Part shown: one piece after another, positions 1 through 10,237 of the stretch
Layout: each line of letters begins with the position of its first letter
How positions within the stretch are numbered: position 1 is the first letter of the stretch
Assembly: GCA_023055425.1 (NCBI GenBank)
Contig: JALGPY010000002.1
Span: 157,305,345 to 157,369,344 of the forward strand
From: Linanthus parryae
Taxonomy: Eukaryota; Streptophyta; Magnoliopsida; Ericales; Polemoniaceae
Length of the DNA stretch: 64,000 nt
Direction: 5' to 3'
Position numbers and translations under genes: made by a program
Notes under the pieces: model-generated
Seen by the model: only the letters and a program-made list of their open reading frames with translations
Told to the model about the DNA's origin: nothing
Database searches by the model: none

Positions 1-1448
1 GAAGTAGCATCCCTTAGTTTCCTTAGGGTACCCCACAAATTTACACTTATCCGATTTAGGCCCTAGCTTGTCTGATTGTAAACGTTTTACATAGACATCG
101 CAGCCCCAAATCCTCATGACAACAGTGTGGGACGCCTCCCACTCCACATCTCATATAGTGTCTTCATGACTGATTTAAATGGAACACGGTTAATGGTGAA
201 AGCTGCACTTAATAGAGCGTAGCCCCAAAATGATAATGGAAGATCGGTTTGACACATCATAGATCGAACCATATCCAATAGGGTTCGATTCCTCCTCTCG
301 GGCACGCCATTCCATTGTGCCGTTCCGGGTGGAGTGAGTTGGGACATGATCCCACACTCTATAAGATAGTCGTCAAACTCTTGGCTTAAGTATTCTCCTC
401 CACGATCGGATCGTAGAGCCTTGATACTCTTGCCAAGTTGCTTCTCTACTTCATACTTGAATTCTTTGAACACTTCAAAGGATTCGGATTTTGCCCTCAT
501 AAGGTACACAAATCTATATCTACTGTAATCATCAGTAAATATAATGAAGTAGACATAACCACCCCTGGTAAGCGTGGCAAATGGCCCACACACATCGGTA
601 TGTATTAGTGCCAATTGCTCACTAGTCCTCTCTCCTTTCTTATTGAAAGGGGGCTTTGTCATTTTTTCCAATAAACAAGCCTCACATGTCTCATATGATT
701 CAAAATCAAATGAGTCTAGTAATCCATCCTTATGGAGTGTAGATACACCTTTCTCATTTATGTGGCCTAAACGACAGTGCCATAAATAAGCTTGATTTAA
801 ATCGTTTATTTTAATCCGCTTGGTATTAATGTTGTAGACAGGATTGCTTAGATCAAGGACATAAAGTCCATTAAATAATTGCGCACTAAAATAGTGAATA
901 TTATTTAAATAAAAGGAACAACAGTTGTTCTCTATTGAAATAATAAAACCATCCTTGTCCAAACAAGAAATAGAAATAATATTTCTGCTCATAGCAGGCA
1001 CAAAATAGCAATTATTTAATTCTAAAACTAATCCTGAAGGTAGAGATAGCTCGCACACGCCTATGGCCAACGCATCAACCTTTGCTCCATTCCCAACGCG
1101 CATATCTACCTCTCCTTTAACCAATCTTCTACTTCTCTTTAGATCCTGCATATTTCGACAAATATGATATCCACATCCAGTATCTAATACCCATGATGTA
1201 GAGACAGTTAAATTGACATCTACAACAAAAATACCTGGTGGTGGTGGAATAACTATTCCAAGCCTCTTGTCTTCCAGATATTTTGGGCAGTTCCTCCTCC
1301 AGTGTCCAGGCTGACTGCAGTAGTGACACTCACCTTTAGTCACACCTTTGGCAATGCCACCAACATGCTTAAGGGCAGGTTCCTTGGACTTGGCAACTGA
1401 CTTGCCTTTGCCCTTGGAGGAAGAGGCAAACCTTTTGCCCTTTCCTTT
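1..1448 (-). pseudogene. pol: copia pol (nucleic-acid-binding knuckle, protease, GAG-pre-integrase, integrase core), frameshifted and cut by the window edge
   Basis: The polyprotein would cut itself into capsid, protease and integrase and insert the cDNA into the genome. Visible in order: a CCHC zinc knuckle (CHYCSQPGHWRRNC), an aspartic protease with DTG (WVLDTGCGYHIC), a pre-integrase zinc segment (WHCRLGH ... CEAC), and an integrase core with HTDVCGPF, RSDRGGEY and NGVPERRNRTL, so all three acidic residues are present. The frame is continuous with gag apart from one TAG at 1449-1451. It is open from 1448 to 114, then a one-base shift near 115-125 moves the coding sense to another frame, which continues to base 1 with the expected motif IWGCDVYVKRL. 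Reverse transcriptase and RNase H would lie to the left. One stop and one frameshift make this copy inactive. Confidence 0.85.
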
Positions 1449-2087
1449 CTATACCATCATAATGTCCTTGCCCTTACCCTTGTTGATGCTCTGTTCAGCC
1501 GTCCTCAACATATTGAGTAAATCTGGCAGTGGTTTAACGATCTCGTTCATGTTATAGTTCATAATGAACTGTCCATAAATCTCGGGCAATGATTGCAACA
1601 CGAGATTGGTTGCCAACTCTTGGCCGACCGGGAACCCTAGTCGGGCGAGATTCTCCAAGTACCCGATCATTCGGAGTACATGGGGTCCCACCGGGTTCCC
1701 TTCTGCTAGATGACACTTGAACAGTGCCTTAGAGACCTCATACCTCTCTACCCTCGCCTGCTCTTGTAAGAGATGCTTTAGATGTTCGATCATATCGACA
1801 GCATTCATGTTTTCGTGTTGCTTCTGAAGCTCAGAAGTCATGGTGCAAAGCATAAGGAAGGCTGCATCATTAGCGTCATCAACACGCTTTTGATACGCCT
1901 TTAGGGCAGCAGGTGTTTGGTTCTCTGGACCTTCTGGAACATGCTCCTCTATTGCGTACAGTTTCTTCTCTTGCTTGAGAACAATTCTCAAGTTTCTGTA
2001 CCAATCAAGAAAGTTGGTTCCACAGAGCTTTTCCTTCTCAAGGAAAAATCGTAGGGAATGTTGTGAACTCGATGAGTTGTTTGCCAT
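1449..2087 (-). CDS. gag: copia Gag (capsid), ending at an in-frame stop before pol
   Basis: This is the capsid-type protein of the copia element, about 212 codons from the ATG at 2087 (MANNSSSSQHSLRFF). It has the copia gag (UBN2-like) layout: a start with GTNFLDWYRNLRIVL, then a helical middle segment, then LARLGFPVGQELATNLVLQSLP and a lysine-rich end (KGKGKD). The TAG at 1449-1451 is followed directly, in the same frame, by more lysine-rich linker and the zinc knuckle. The stop therefore looks like a point mutation inside a single gag-pol frame rather than a natural gag end. The longer frame beginning at 2117 has no ATG there, so I start at 2087. Confidence 0.8.
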   Translation of the reverse strand: MANNSSSSQHSLRFFLEKEKLCGTNFLDWYRNLRIVLKQEKKLYAIEEHVPEGPENQTPAALKAYQKRVDDANDAAFLMLCTMTSELQKQHENMNAVDMIEHLKHLLQEQARVERYEVSKALFKCHLAEGNPVGPHVLRMIGYLENLARLGFPVGQELATNLVLQSLPEIYGQFIMNYNMNEIVKPLPDLLNMLRTAEQSINKGKGKDIMMV

Positions 2088-3740
2088 TTGGAATTCTACA
2101 AAAAGGAAAATACGCAAGTTTTAGTATTTGTGAATTTTTGACTATATTCAATAATGGCTAGTTTATCAAATATAGCTCCCACTATTTTTCTACGGATTAA
2201 TAACCCTCAAGTAATTAATGCGGAAAATATCCTTATATTTTCTAGTGGGCCAAGATCCATCTTTCATCTCCTTATGATCTTGCTTTGGAAAGTCACCCAT
2301 AATTTGACTACTTTAGGTAGGAACAATTCCAATTGCATCCCATATGCAACTCTTGGTTCAATTGGGCAAATAACTCCTTATTTATCCATCCATATGGATA
2401 ATCCCAATTGATTACCTCTAGGTTTCTTAATCAAATTAATAGCCTAGTTGTGTTCAACCTCTTATCTAAACAATTGCACATTGTTACGTGCCATCGCATT
2501 CCATCAGTATGAACCAAGTCGCCATGCTTTGGCACGCACGAACTTGATAAATAATGATGATAATAAGTGTTTAAATAACGAGGAGGCAAGAACACAATAT
2601 TTGAATTTTGAGGGATTTTAAATTCAATTTTTAATTGTTTTGTTGATCAATATCAACTAATCTATCTATTTGATTGGGCACAACTCCAAATAAAAGATCC
2701 GGGTTGTCTAATTATCTTATTATCCTAATTGCATGCATCATCCATACACCAACCACATAATAATAAGACAATAAAATAAACAACCACAAAACTGAAATGA
2801 AACGTGATGTGGATATGGCCTTTTCTAGACTAAGATAATTCCAAGCCAATGGAATTATCTATGAACCCTAAAACAAACACATCTCCATGCGTCTTGATCT
2901 TTTGGTCCATCCTTCATAGTCATGTGGAATGCTCCATGCTCCATATTTTGTGGCTTCTTTGGCTTTGGGCTTCTTTTCTTCAATCTTGGCTAACAATCTA
3001 CTTTATCTGGCACTAGCTAACTTCTATACTAAATAAATCTCACAAGTTGCGAAAAAATGGCATGCAGGCTTAAAACCCTAATTAATTATTACAATCAGTT
3101 GATCAGGTCGCAGGCCGTAAAACCAAACCACAAAATTAAACATCCACATCAAACCACATCCTAAGGCCATATCCAATCACGATGCGATTTGCACATAAAC
3201 AGTTAAAATCCAATTTTAACGAGCTTGGTCAATTTTAATTGATTTTATCATTTCTAGGGTTAAAACGGTCCATCGGCCCAACAATCAAATTGCTCGGGCC
3301 CAATAAGGTGAACCACAAGGCCCTAGGGCCGGCCTGGCCCAAAACCCACAAGCCTAGGCCGTGGGTTAGGGCCGCCCGGCCCCTAGGGCGGCCAAGCTTG
3401 GGCGGCAAGCAAGGGCGGGCGGTCCCTAGGGGTCCGAACCTCCTTATGGGAGTTGTTTCCAAAACAACTCCCTTGCTTGGTGCCCAAGTTTGGTTGTTTC
3501 CTTGTTTTGGAAGAACTCCTTCTTCCCCAAGGATGCCCAAACCCTAGATCTAAGATCCTAAAATTTATCAAACTCGCCAATTCATGCATCCAATGCAAAA
3601 ATTGGATCTTGTTATGATTAATTATTGACAAATTGCATCCCATGCTTGATTTGTCTTGTTTTACGCGATAAACAATCAAATTAAGGTGTAAAACAACTAA
3701 AACATAACACGTAAACCACGTTTATGCTCTACGACCTGTG
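2088..3740 (-). other. untranslated leader of the copia element
   Basis: This 1.65-kb stretch between the PBS and gag has no convincing ORF. Bases 3280-3430 are rich in GGCCC/GGGCC runs, which open short overlapping frames on both strands with no family likeness. Long leaders are usual for BARE/Angela elements and normally hold dimerisation and packaging signals; I cannot place such sites by eye. Confidence 0.6.
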
Positions 3741-3752
3741 GCTCTGATACCA
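3741..3752 (-). other. primer-binding site, initiator tRNA-Met
   Basis: Minus strand TGGTATCAGAGC, the standard 12-nt match to the 3' end of plant initiator tRNA-Met used by copia elements. It lies one base from the LTR end, so it fixes the LTR boundary and the element's direction. Confidence 0.95.
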
Positions 3753-3753
3753 C

Positions 3754-5176
3754 TGTAGGGTTTTGATTCATGGATGCACAACGGAAACACAAAAAACCAT
3801 AAAACCATGCAAAACCCTCCAAGGATCACAAGTCAAGAGACATAACGATGGTAAAGGAAGAAATCAATAACACACCTTAGGGTTCTCCTTTGATGACTTC
3901 AAACACGAATTGTGTCACGTTCTCTATGGTTGATCCAGGCCTAGAGTTGATCCTAGAATCTCCCAAGTCCTTGGTGCTAGCCCGGAAGAGGAAGAGGAAG
4001 AAGAATCACACAAAACGAGACCAAAGGCGGGCTCTCGGCCTCCTTGTGGCCGACGGGGACGGACGGACGGCGGGCAAAGGGGCGGTCGGCTCCTTTGCTT
4101 GTTGCTCTCTCTCCTTTTTTTTCTCTCCCACTCTTGTTATGTTCAATAATGAGCATAAGTTGTGTGGGAAGGAAGGAAGGAAGGTCCTTTATATAGTCCA
4201 ACAACTCCTTGCCAACTACCTAAAGGACTTATTCTAGTCCTACTAGAATTCAATTTAGTCCCGTCCTTGCAAATTAGTCCCTACTAAGTTTGCAAGGTTT
4301 TGCAAAGTGATCCTTCTAACTAATTAATCCAATTAATTAATTCTCAAATCTAGTTCAACTCTATATAGCGTGTGACCCCATAGGTTCTATCTAGTTGGTA
4401 GCAACTATTTGCTAATATGGATCGGTCTCTAGCAAAACATCCATTCTAGCCAACTAATAGAATAGTCATCTTGACAACCTCGTACAAGTAATTGTCTCAT
4501 CCCTTTGTCTCTATATCCGGATTGGACACGAGACATACAAGTCACACTCGTATATCCAATCCATAGTTTCTCGATCCATGGGAATAGCCTTATTCGTGCA
4601 AATAACATCAATATCCCATATTGATTTATTTGAGTCTAGCTAGACATTCTATAAGCACTATCCCTCGAGTGGACTAGGATATTTGCTCTCGTTATGTGGG
4701 AGGGCCAAATTCTATCTACGTCCACTACGATCTCTAAGCTTGCTTCTTATTGTATCCAGTACACGCCTTTATAACTACCCAGTTACGGTGTAGCGTTTAA
4801 CGCTACCAAAATCACAATAATCCACAACCAGAATATCTAGTGACTTCAAAAACTAAGGATGACAATACCATTGCACCGCGAGAAGCGCTTGTAACTCAAC
4901 ATAACGTGTATGTAGCCTTCTCGGAGATGGGTCAATCCAGTGCAACATTCCCTAATGCACACCTATGTGTTGGATCGTGATATCTCCATATCAATCCAAC
5001 CCCATACTAGTCTATAGATGATTGTCCCATTAATCATTATACGATATTTAAGCTAAACAACACAATTGTAAATCTAAGGACTTCATTATATTAAATATCC
5101 AATAAATAATAAATGAATTTCTAGCCACAAATAATCCATACTAATCTAGATTGCCTCTAGGGCATCTATTCCAACA
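3754..5176 (-). repeat. 5' LTR of the copia element (1423 bp)
   Basis: On the minus strand it begins TGTTGG and ends CCTACA, an imperfect terminal inverted repeat with TG...CA ends. One end is set by the PBS, the other by the break in element A's pol. It contains GA-rich runs (about 4160-4185) and a good TATA box. A diverged relative lies at 36374-37477 in the same orientation. The partner 3' LTR is outside the window. Confidence 0.9.
4187..4196 (-). promoter_or_regulatory. TATA box in the copia LTR
   Basis: Minus strand CTATATAAAG, about 980 nt into the LTR. The related LTR fragment keeps ATATATAAAG at the matching place (about 36779-36788), which supports its role as the RNA polymerase II core promoter of this family. 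Confidence 0.65.
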
Positions 5177-6376
5177 ATTCTTGCGCAAGAATCTCTCAAC
5201 TCTAGCACTATCATTCTTTGGACACGCTAGAGCTTCGACCAACTTTGTCACATAATCAACCTCTAAAAGGATATAGAGATTACCAAGTGAATATGGGAAG
5301 GGGCCCATAAAGTCTATGCCCCATACGTCAAATGGCTCCACCAATGACACAAAATTTTGAGGCATCTCATTCCGGTTGGAAATATTGCCGGTTCTCTGAC
5401 ACTGGTCACATTGCTATACAAATAGATGGGCGTCTTTATGCAATGTAGGACAAAAGAAACCGCTCTGAAGTACCTTAGCGACCGTGCGTGATTTGCCGAA
5501 ATGTCCCCCACAATTCAACTCGTGGCAGTGTTGAGAATCTCTAAAGTATCCGGCTCTGCAACACACCTCCGCAATACATTATCTGCTCCCAGCTTGAACA
5601 GATAAGGCTCATCCCAGAAGTATTGTCGCGCGTCTAAAAAGAGTTTCTTCCTCTTGTTGTAACTCATATCCTTGGGTACAATGTTTAGTGCCTTGAAATT
5701 TGCCAAGTCAGCAAACCAAGGCACAGCCGCAACTACAACCATAAGCAGCTCATCTAAAAAATCCTCTCGAATAGGCAAATCTTCGTGCTTATTGTTCTCC
5801 AGTCTTGACAAGTGGTCCGAAACCACATTCTCTACCCCCTTTTTGTCTTTGATCACCACATCGAACTCTTGCATCAATAAAACCCACCAGATCAATCTTG
5901 GCTTGGCGTCCTTCTTGGTGAGAAGATACTTGAGGGCTGAATCGTCCGTGAAAATCGTCACCTGAGGACCCACATAATATGGACGAAACTTGTCCAACGC
6001 AAATATGATGGCCAACATCTCTTTCTCCGTGGTAGCATAATTAACATGTGCATCATTAAGAGTACGATTGCCATAATAAATGACGTGAGTTACCTTATCT
6101 TTCTGCCGGCCCTGAACTGCTCCAACCGCATAGTCACTATTATCGCACATGAGCTCAAATGGTAGGGTCCAGTCTTGCGTGGTGATGATAGGCGCGTTAA
6201 TCAGCTTTTCCTTGAGCAAATCAAAAGCTGACTTGCATTCCGCATTAAAATCAAAGACTGCATCCTTCTCAAGCAATCCACACAAAGGCTTCGTGATCTT
6301 CAAGAAATCTTTAATGAAGTGCCGATAGAACCCTGCATGTCCCAAGAAACTCCTTACCCCTTTGACAGAGGTAGGG
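5177..6376 (-). pseudogene. pol: element A, fragment 1: Athila-type pol (RT end, RNase H, integrase start)
   Basis: Coding sense runs from 6376 down to 5177. It starts within the connection after the RT ([22 protein letters not shown]), passes through RNase H ([48 protein letters not shown]) and reaches the integrase zinc segment and core ([12 protein letters not shown]). It closely parallels element B's protein, so A and B are relatives. Decay is clear: the RNase H frame stops at 5515, the zinc segment is in another frame with an extra stop near 5417, and the frame ends at the copia insertion at 5177. On the right the coding sequence is cut at 6376 by element B and resumes at 20420. Confidence 0.85.
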
Positions 6377-7927
6377 TGACACGATCTAACCACAAGTGTA
6401 TGGTCGTCGTGTGTAGTAATATCCGGTAATCCGGGTTTATCGAACCCAAGGGACTTTGTTTAAATTAATTACTATTCTAAACCTTATGTGGGCAAGTCGC
6501 AAGTTGTGTTTTTATCTAATCCTAATAAAATAAACGCAAAGTTCTCAATTAACCAAGTGAAATAGTTCACGATTAATAAAGAATGAATTTTGGGTTTTTA
6601 TCAAATAAGAGAAAAGTACCGGGAATTCTCTAGGTTCACTAGGTTGATCCAAATTTATATTTTGATTTGTAAAACAACCACATGTTATTCACTATTAATC
6701 AAGCGATGTTAAACTTACCGAGTTACCAAGCAAGTTCACTATACTTTAACTAAACCAAACCGAGTTACCAAGTCTAATTTAGCTTCAAGTATGCATTAAA
6801 ACCATATTTCTACTTCAACGATCCTAGTTAACGATGTCGAGTTACCAAACATTGATACGACTAGGTGGACTATTCAATTTACCGACTAATTCTCACGGAG
6901 TTACCGCGTGAAAACTAATTGAATTTACCTCTACGTTAGCTACTCGCAAAGATAATATAATAAAGAACGTAAATAATCCATAATAGTGAATAAACACGTG
7001 AGATTAAGCGAAAGCATGCATTACAATCGTCAAAACATCAACTTTAGATCAAACCCTAGCTACGCCAAACGAGAATTCCCAGCAAAAAGTGCTTAGCTAC
7101 TCATATTCATAATCAAACCGACAAGTCTAATGAGTTTAAACATAAAAATCAAGAAAAGACGAGAGTTTAGAATTCAAACGAATGATCCAAAGCTCCTAAG
7201 CTCTCCCAAAGGCTTCTTGATCTCCAAAAGATGTCTCTAATGTCAAAAACTACTGAAAAAGTCGACCTAAAAGGCTTAAATACGTTTCCATAACCTAATT
7301 ACAAAGTTTGGATAAACTACGAAAAAGCCCCAAAAAATCTGCACATTCCAGCGATCTCTTCGCACGAAGACAGTTGTCTTCGCACGAAGAGTCTTCGTAC
7401 GAAGACTTCTGCCCTTCGTGCGAAGGTCTTCTCACAGAGATACTGAGAGCATGTATAAGAAGAGAATTTGGCCGAGCTGGATTTTGGCTAAGTCTTTTGT
7501 CTTCGCACGAAGACAAATGTCTTCGCACGAAGACTTCTGCTCCAGCCCTATTTTCTTTGACTTTCTCTTCCTTCCTTTGACTTTCCTCTTCCTTCCTTCT
7601 TCCATTGACTTTCCTTTGATTTCCTTTGACTTTCTCCTTCCTTTTGACTTGTCTTTGAGTTCCTTGTTTCCGAAGTTCGCTTCCATATCCCGCACGATCC
7701 TCCAAGCCCTGTTTTCCTGCGAATCACAACACGAAAACACAACCCGCGATCATATCACAATAAAAGCTCAAAAATCTAAAGAAACGCCCGGATTTAACAA
7801 GTAATGCATATGAACTCACATTATCACATTTACGCTCAATTTACTCAAAAGACGACAAATTCTCCATTATAAGCACGCAAAACGTAGAAATAAAAGGCAT
7901 AAAATAACTCCGAAAACGGAGTTATCA
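6377..7927 (-). repeat. 3' LTR of element B (1551 bp)
   Basis: On the minus strand it starts TGATAACTCCG and ends GATCGTGTCA. It carries everything seen in the 5' LTR: five TTGACT boxes (7557-7649), six CTTCG-NN-CGAAG palindromes (7358-7532), a TATTTAAG box (7275-7282) and, further in, four spaced copies of a GGTAACTCGG-type word (6718-6908 on the plus strand as CGAGTTACC). It is in the 3' position because the PPT adjoins its 7927 end. Confidence 0.93.
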
Positions 7928-7930
7928 ACT

Positions 7931-7964
7931 ACCCCCACACTACCTTTTGCTCGTCCCGAGCAAA
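7931..7964 (-). other. polypurine tract of element B with an upstream hairpin
   Basis: Minus strand GTGTGGGGGT (7940-7931) directly before the 3' LTR is the primer site for plus-strand DNA synthesis. Just upstream, 7964-7946 reads TTTGCTCGGGACGAGCAAA, a perfect 8-bp stem with a 3-base loop. Elements F and N have the same hairpin at the same place with one change. Confidence 0.8.
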
Positions 7965-10159
7965 TCTCCCAAGTCAATTCCATTTCTCTCAAGCCAAAAC
8001 TTTTCTCGTGCTTTCCCGCAATTCATCCAACTTTGCATACTCATCTAATTACTCATTGCATAACTTCCCTACGCCAATTGCATACTTTCACCTCACATTG
8101 CATACAAAACCATGAACACTTGCATACTAATCCGAGTAGAACCATTCACCAACCATCCTTCCTACTAGTCGACACGACTCGATTATACACAATGCACCTA
8201 TATGCAAATGCAATATTCACAATGCAAGTATTGAAATAACAAATTTTCTTTTTCTTTTGTGAGATTGGGCAATCTCCATTAGCTTAAACCGATTCACACG
8301 AAGCGATGAGAAATCTAGACACAAGGAATGATTTAAAATCAAATTCGACAACACGAATCTCCCCTAGCTAGTATAGAGAACCTAACTTTACTAAGTACAA
8401 GAATGCAATACCTTCTCATGTGTGCCACAAAATAAAAGGCTACGCTAGGCTAAGCCACGTTCAAGGTCCGAGCTCCTAATTCGCTAACGGGTTTAGAATG
8501 ATGAGGCTTTAAGGACAAATAGGATAATAATCAAACACAAGTCCTAAGGCGTCACATTCTCACAAATACCGTAGCTCACACACCCTCACAACAATGATGG
8601 AAACCAAGCCCGAAACTCACCATCTCCGGCCCTCGATCCCCTCACACCCCGGTACAATTACGATCTCCGCGGCTATTGTCATGAATGATGCATAAGCCAA
8701 AATTTCCCGTTCGTGAACTAGTCGCTTCTCCATTCGTTCTTCCACAAAGCTTTTCATTCTTCCTTTTCATCTCTCCTTTTTTTCTCTCTTTTCTTTTTTT
8801 CTGATTTTTTTTTTTTTTTTTTTTTTTTCTGATTTTTTTTTTTTTTTTTATATAATCTCTCAAAATCCTGCACAATTCCTTCAACATCTGTCTCGAGTGG
8901 TCTTCCAAGTGCCAAGCTAACATATGATCGTAAGGGGAGACAATATCAAAATCAACACGTATAAATCACAAATAAATGTCTCTCCCTATCTCGATGAAAT
9001 CCTCGGTGCAACTAACAAAGCCGCTAACATAATAGAACACGTGTGGGGATGGAGTCGTCGCAAGCGCATTCTCGATGTCCGAAGTCAAATGTCGACACCC
9101 CCACACTCGAATGTAATCCTGTCCCCTCTCAAGTAGTCAATCAAATATCTGTCTCGTGCCTAATCCAACCAAACCTCCTACACCATGATGCGTAAGATCC
9201 GGTACCTAGCACGATCCACCTATTAAATTCCCCCAACCCAAGTTTTGTGTGTATTGGATGGTACACACTCACGGCTCTCCTCACTTGTGTCCATGTTGTA
9301 ATGCCATGGAACACCGCCACACCGAAGTGCGCAAGCCTACTCTCACTCACCCTCGCATTCCCCTCGAAGATCACAAATGAAGTGCATGCGATATGCAAGA
9401 CTCACACAAATATAGCATGAAGTACTCCCTCATCGAACCCCCTCAACTACAACACCCTCGTGACGCACTAAAGCGGTGATTCTAACCAATCAGTGATGAA
9501 GGCCAAGAATCGTCACCCTAAGTCCAAAGGCTGTCAAAGAATCCATGGTTCAAATCAGGGTTTACTAGTGGTCCTACAAGGTAAGTTCTATAAGCAGTGA
9601 GTGCTCTAATACACACCTCGCACAGCTGTTCTGTGTGCCACTACGAGGCGGGTTGGCGACTACCTAAGACGTACACAAGAACGTTCGGCTTGTTTAGCTC
9701 ACACCTAGCTCAACTCTTGTAAGAAAACTAGGCACACACTTTAGATTTGACAAAATTAAGTTCGTGTGTAAAATAGGCATGCATTCCCGTAAAGAAAGTT
9801 TCTCTATACTTACTAAGGGAAACTCACATTGTCACTCTCGATCGCAATTCACGCCCTATGCCTAAAAGTCTCACACTTCTCGATTTTACCGAATTTTCAG
9901 CTTCTTTCGATTGCCCTTTCTCAAATTTTTTAATTTTTTTGGTGTTTTCACATTTTTAGTTTTTTTTTTTTTTTTTTTATATATCTACACTATATGCACG
10001 GCCAACTCGACTACTGACTCAATAATGGTGGGATGACTCAAAAATACCAAAACGTGCACGCAAACAAAAAGAAAAATAAGGACTTAACCAAAAATTTCTA
10101 ACTACATGCTGACACGGGCGATGCAAAGACTAAACATTGACTAGCAAAAAGGACTCAAC
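7965..10159 (-). other. 3' non-coding region of element B
   Basis: No credible ORF is found; the lysine-rich frame at 8642-8923 is only the complement of a poly-T run. Contents: poly-T tracts at about 8806-8850 and 9960-9979; a second internal copy of the PPT (minus strand GTGTGGGGGTGTCGAC, 9106-9091) shared base for base with element F at 60010-60025; and conserved islands at 9617-9668 and about 9310-9370 that match F at 59461-59510 and about 59750-59810. The conservation between an autonomous element and a gag-only element suggests cis-acting RNA or DNA. Confidence 0.6.
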
Positions 10160-10194
10160 CACCCCCACACTAGAATGCATCGTTGTCCTCAACG
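10160..10194 (-). other. stem-loop plus internal polypurine tract (central-PPT-like) in element B
   Basis: Reading the minus strand, CGTTGAGGACAACG (10194-10181, 5-bp stem and 4-base loop) is followed 10 bases later by GTGTGGGGGTG (10170-10160), a copy of the 3' PPT. It begins 43 nt after the stop of the third ORF. The same pair occurs in F (59009-59044) and in both copies of N (24664-24697, 29295-29328). Confidence 0.6.
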
Positions 10195-10237
10195 ATAACA
10201 CGAGGACTCAACAATTCTAGCATGAGGGCACACTCCA

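Larger units (their letters stand above)
1..5176 (-). mobile_element. Ty1/copia (Angela-like) retrotransposon, 5' part; 3' part lies beyond the window
   Basis: Reading on the minus strand, the order is LTR (5176-3754), primer-binding site, a 1.65-kb leader, gag, then pol, which runs off the left edge of the window. The LTR begins TGTTGGAATAGATGCCCTAG, which resembles the start of Angela/BARE-type copia LTRs, and the domain order protease-integrase is that of copia. The element sits inside the integrase coding region of Athila element A: A's reading frame stops at 5177, directly at the TG end of the copia LTR. The bases outside that end are ATTCT (5177-5181). The matching duplication would be at the unseen left end. 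The lineage name rests on LTR and protein likeness remembered from the family, not on a search. Confidence 0.9.

Noticed and set aside
3235..3547. ORFs on both strands in the GGCCC-rich copia leader
   Set aside because: Composition-driven absence of stops on both strands; no conserved protein.
3741..3752. tRNA-like sequence (also at 38987, 52160, 18845, 43701)
   Set aside because: Only 12-18 bases complementary to tRNA 3' ends beside LTRs; these are primer-binding sites, not tRNA genes.
7295..7705. Overlapping ORFs over the palindromes and W-boxes of B's LTR, repeated at 19787-20197 and 63613-63951
   Set aside because: Open frames arise from the repeated CTTCG-NN-CGAAG and GGAAAGTCAA words, which lack stops; the frames occur on both strands and are not protein-like.
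8642..8923. Lysine-rich ORF in the 3' region of B
   Set aside because: Encoded by the complement of a poly-T tract; the protein is mostly a run of Lys and has no counterpart in F or N.
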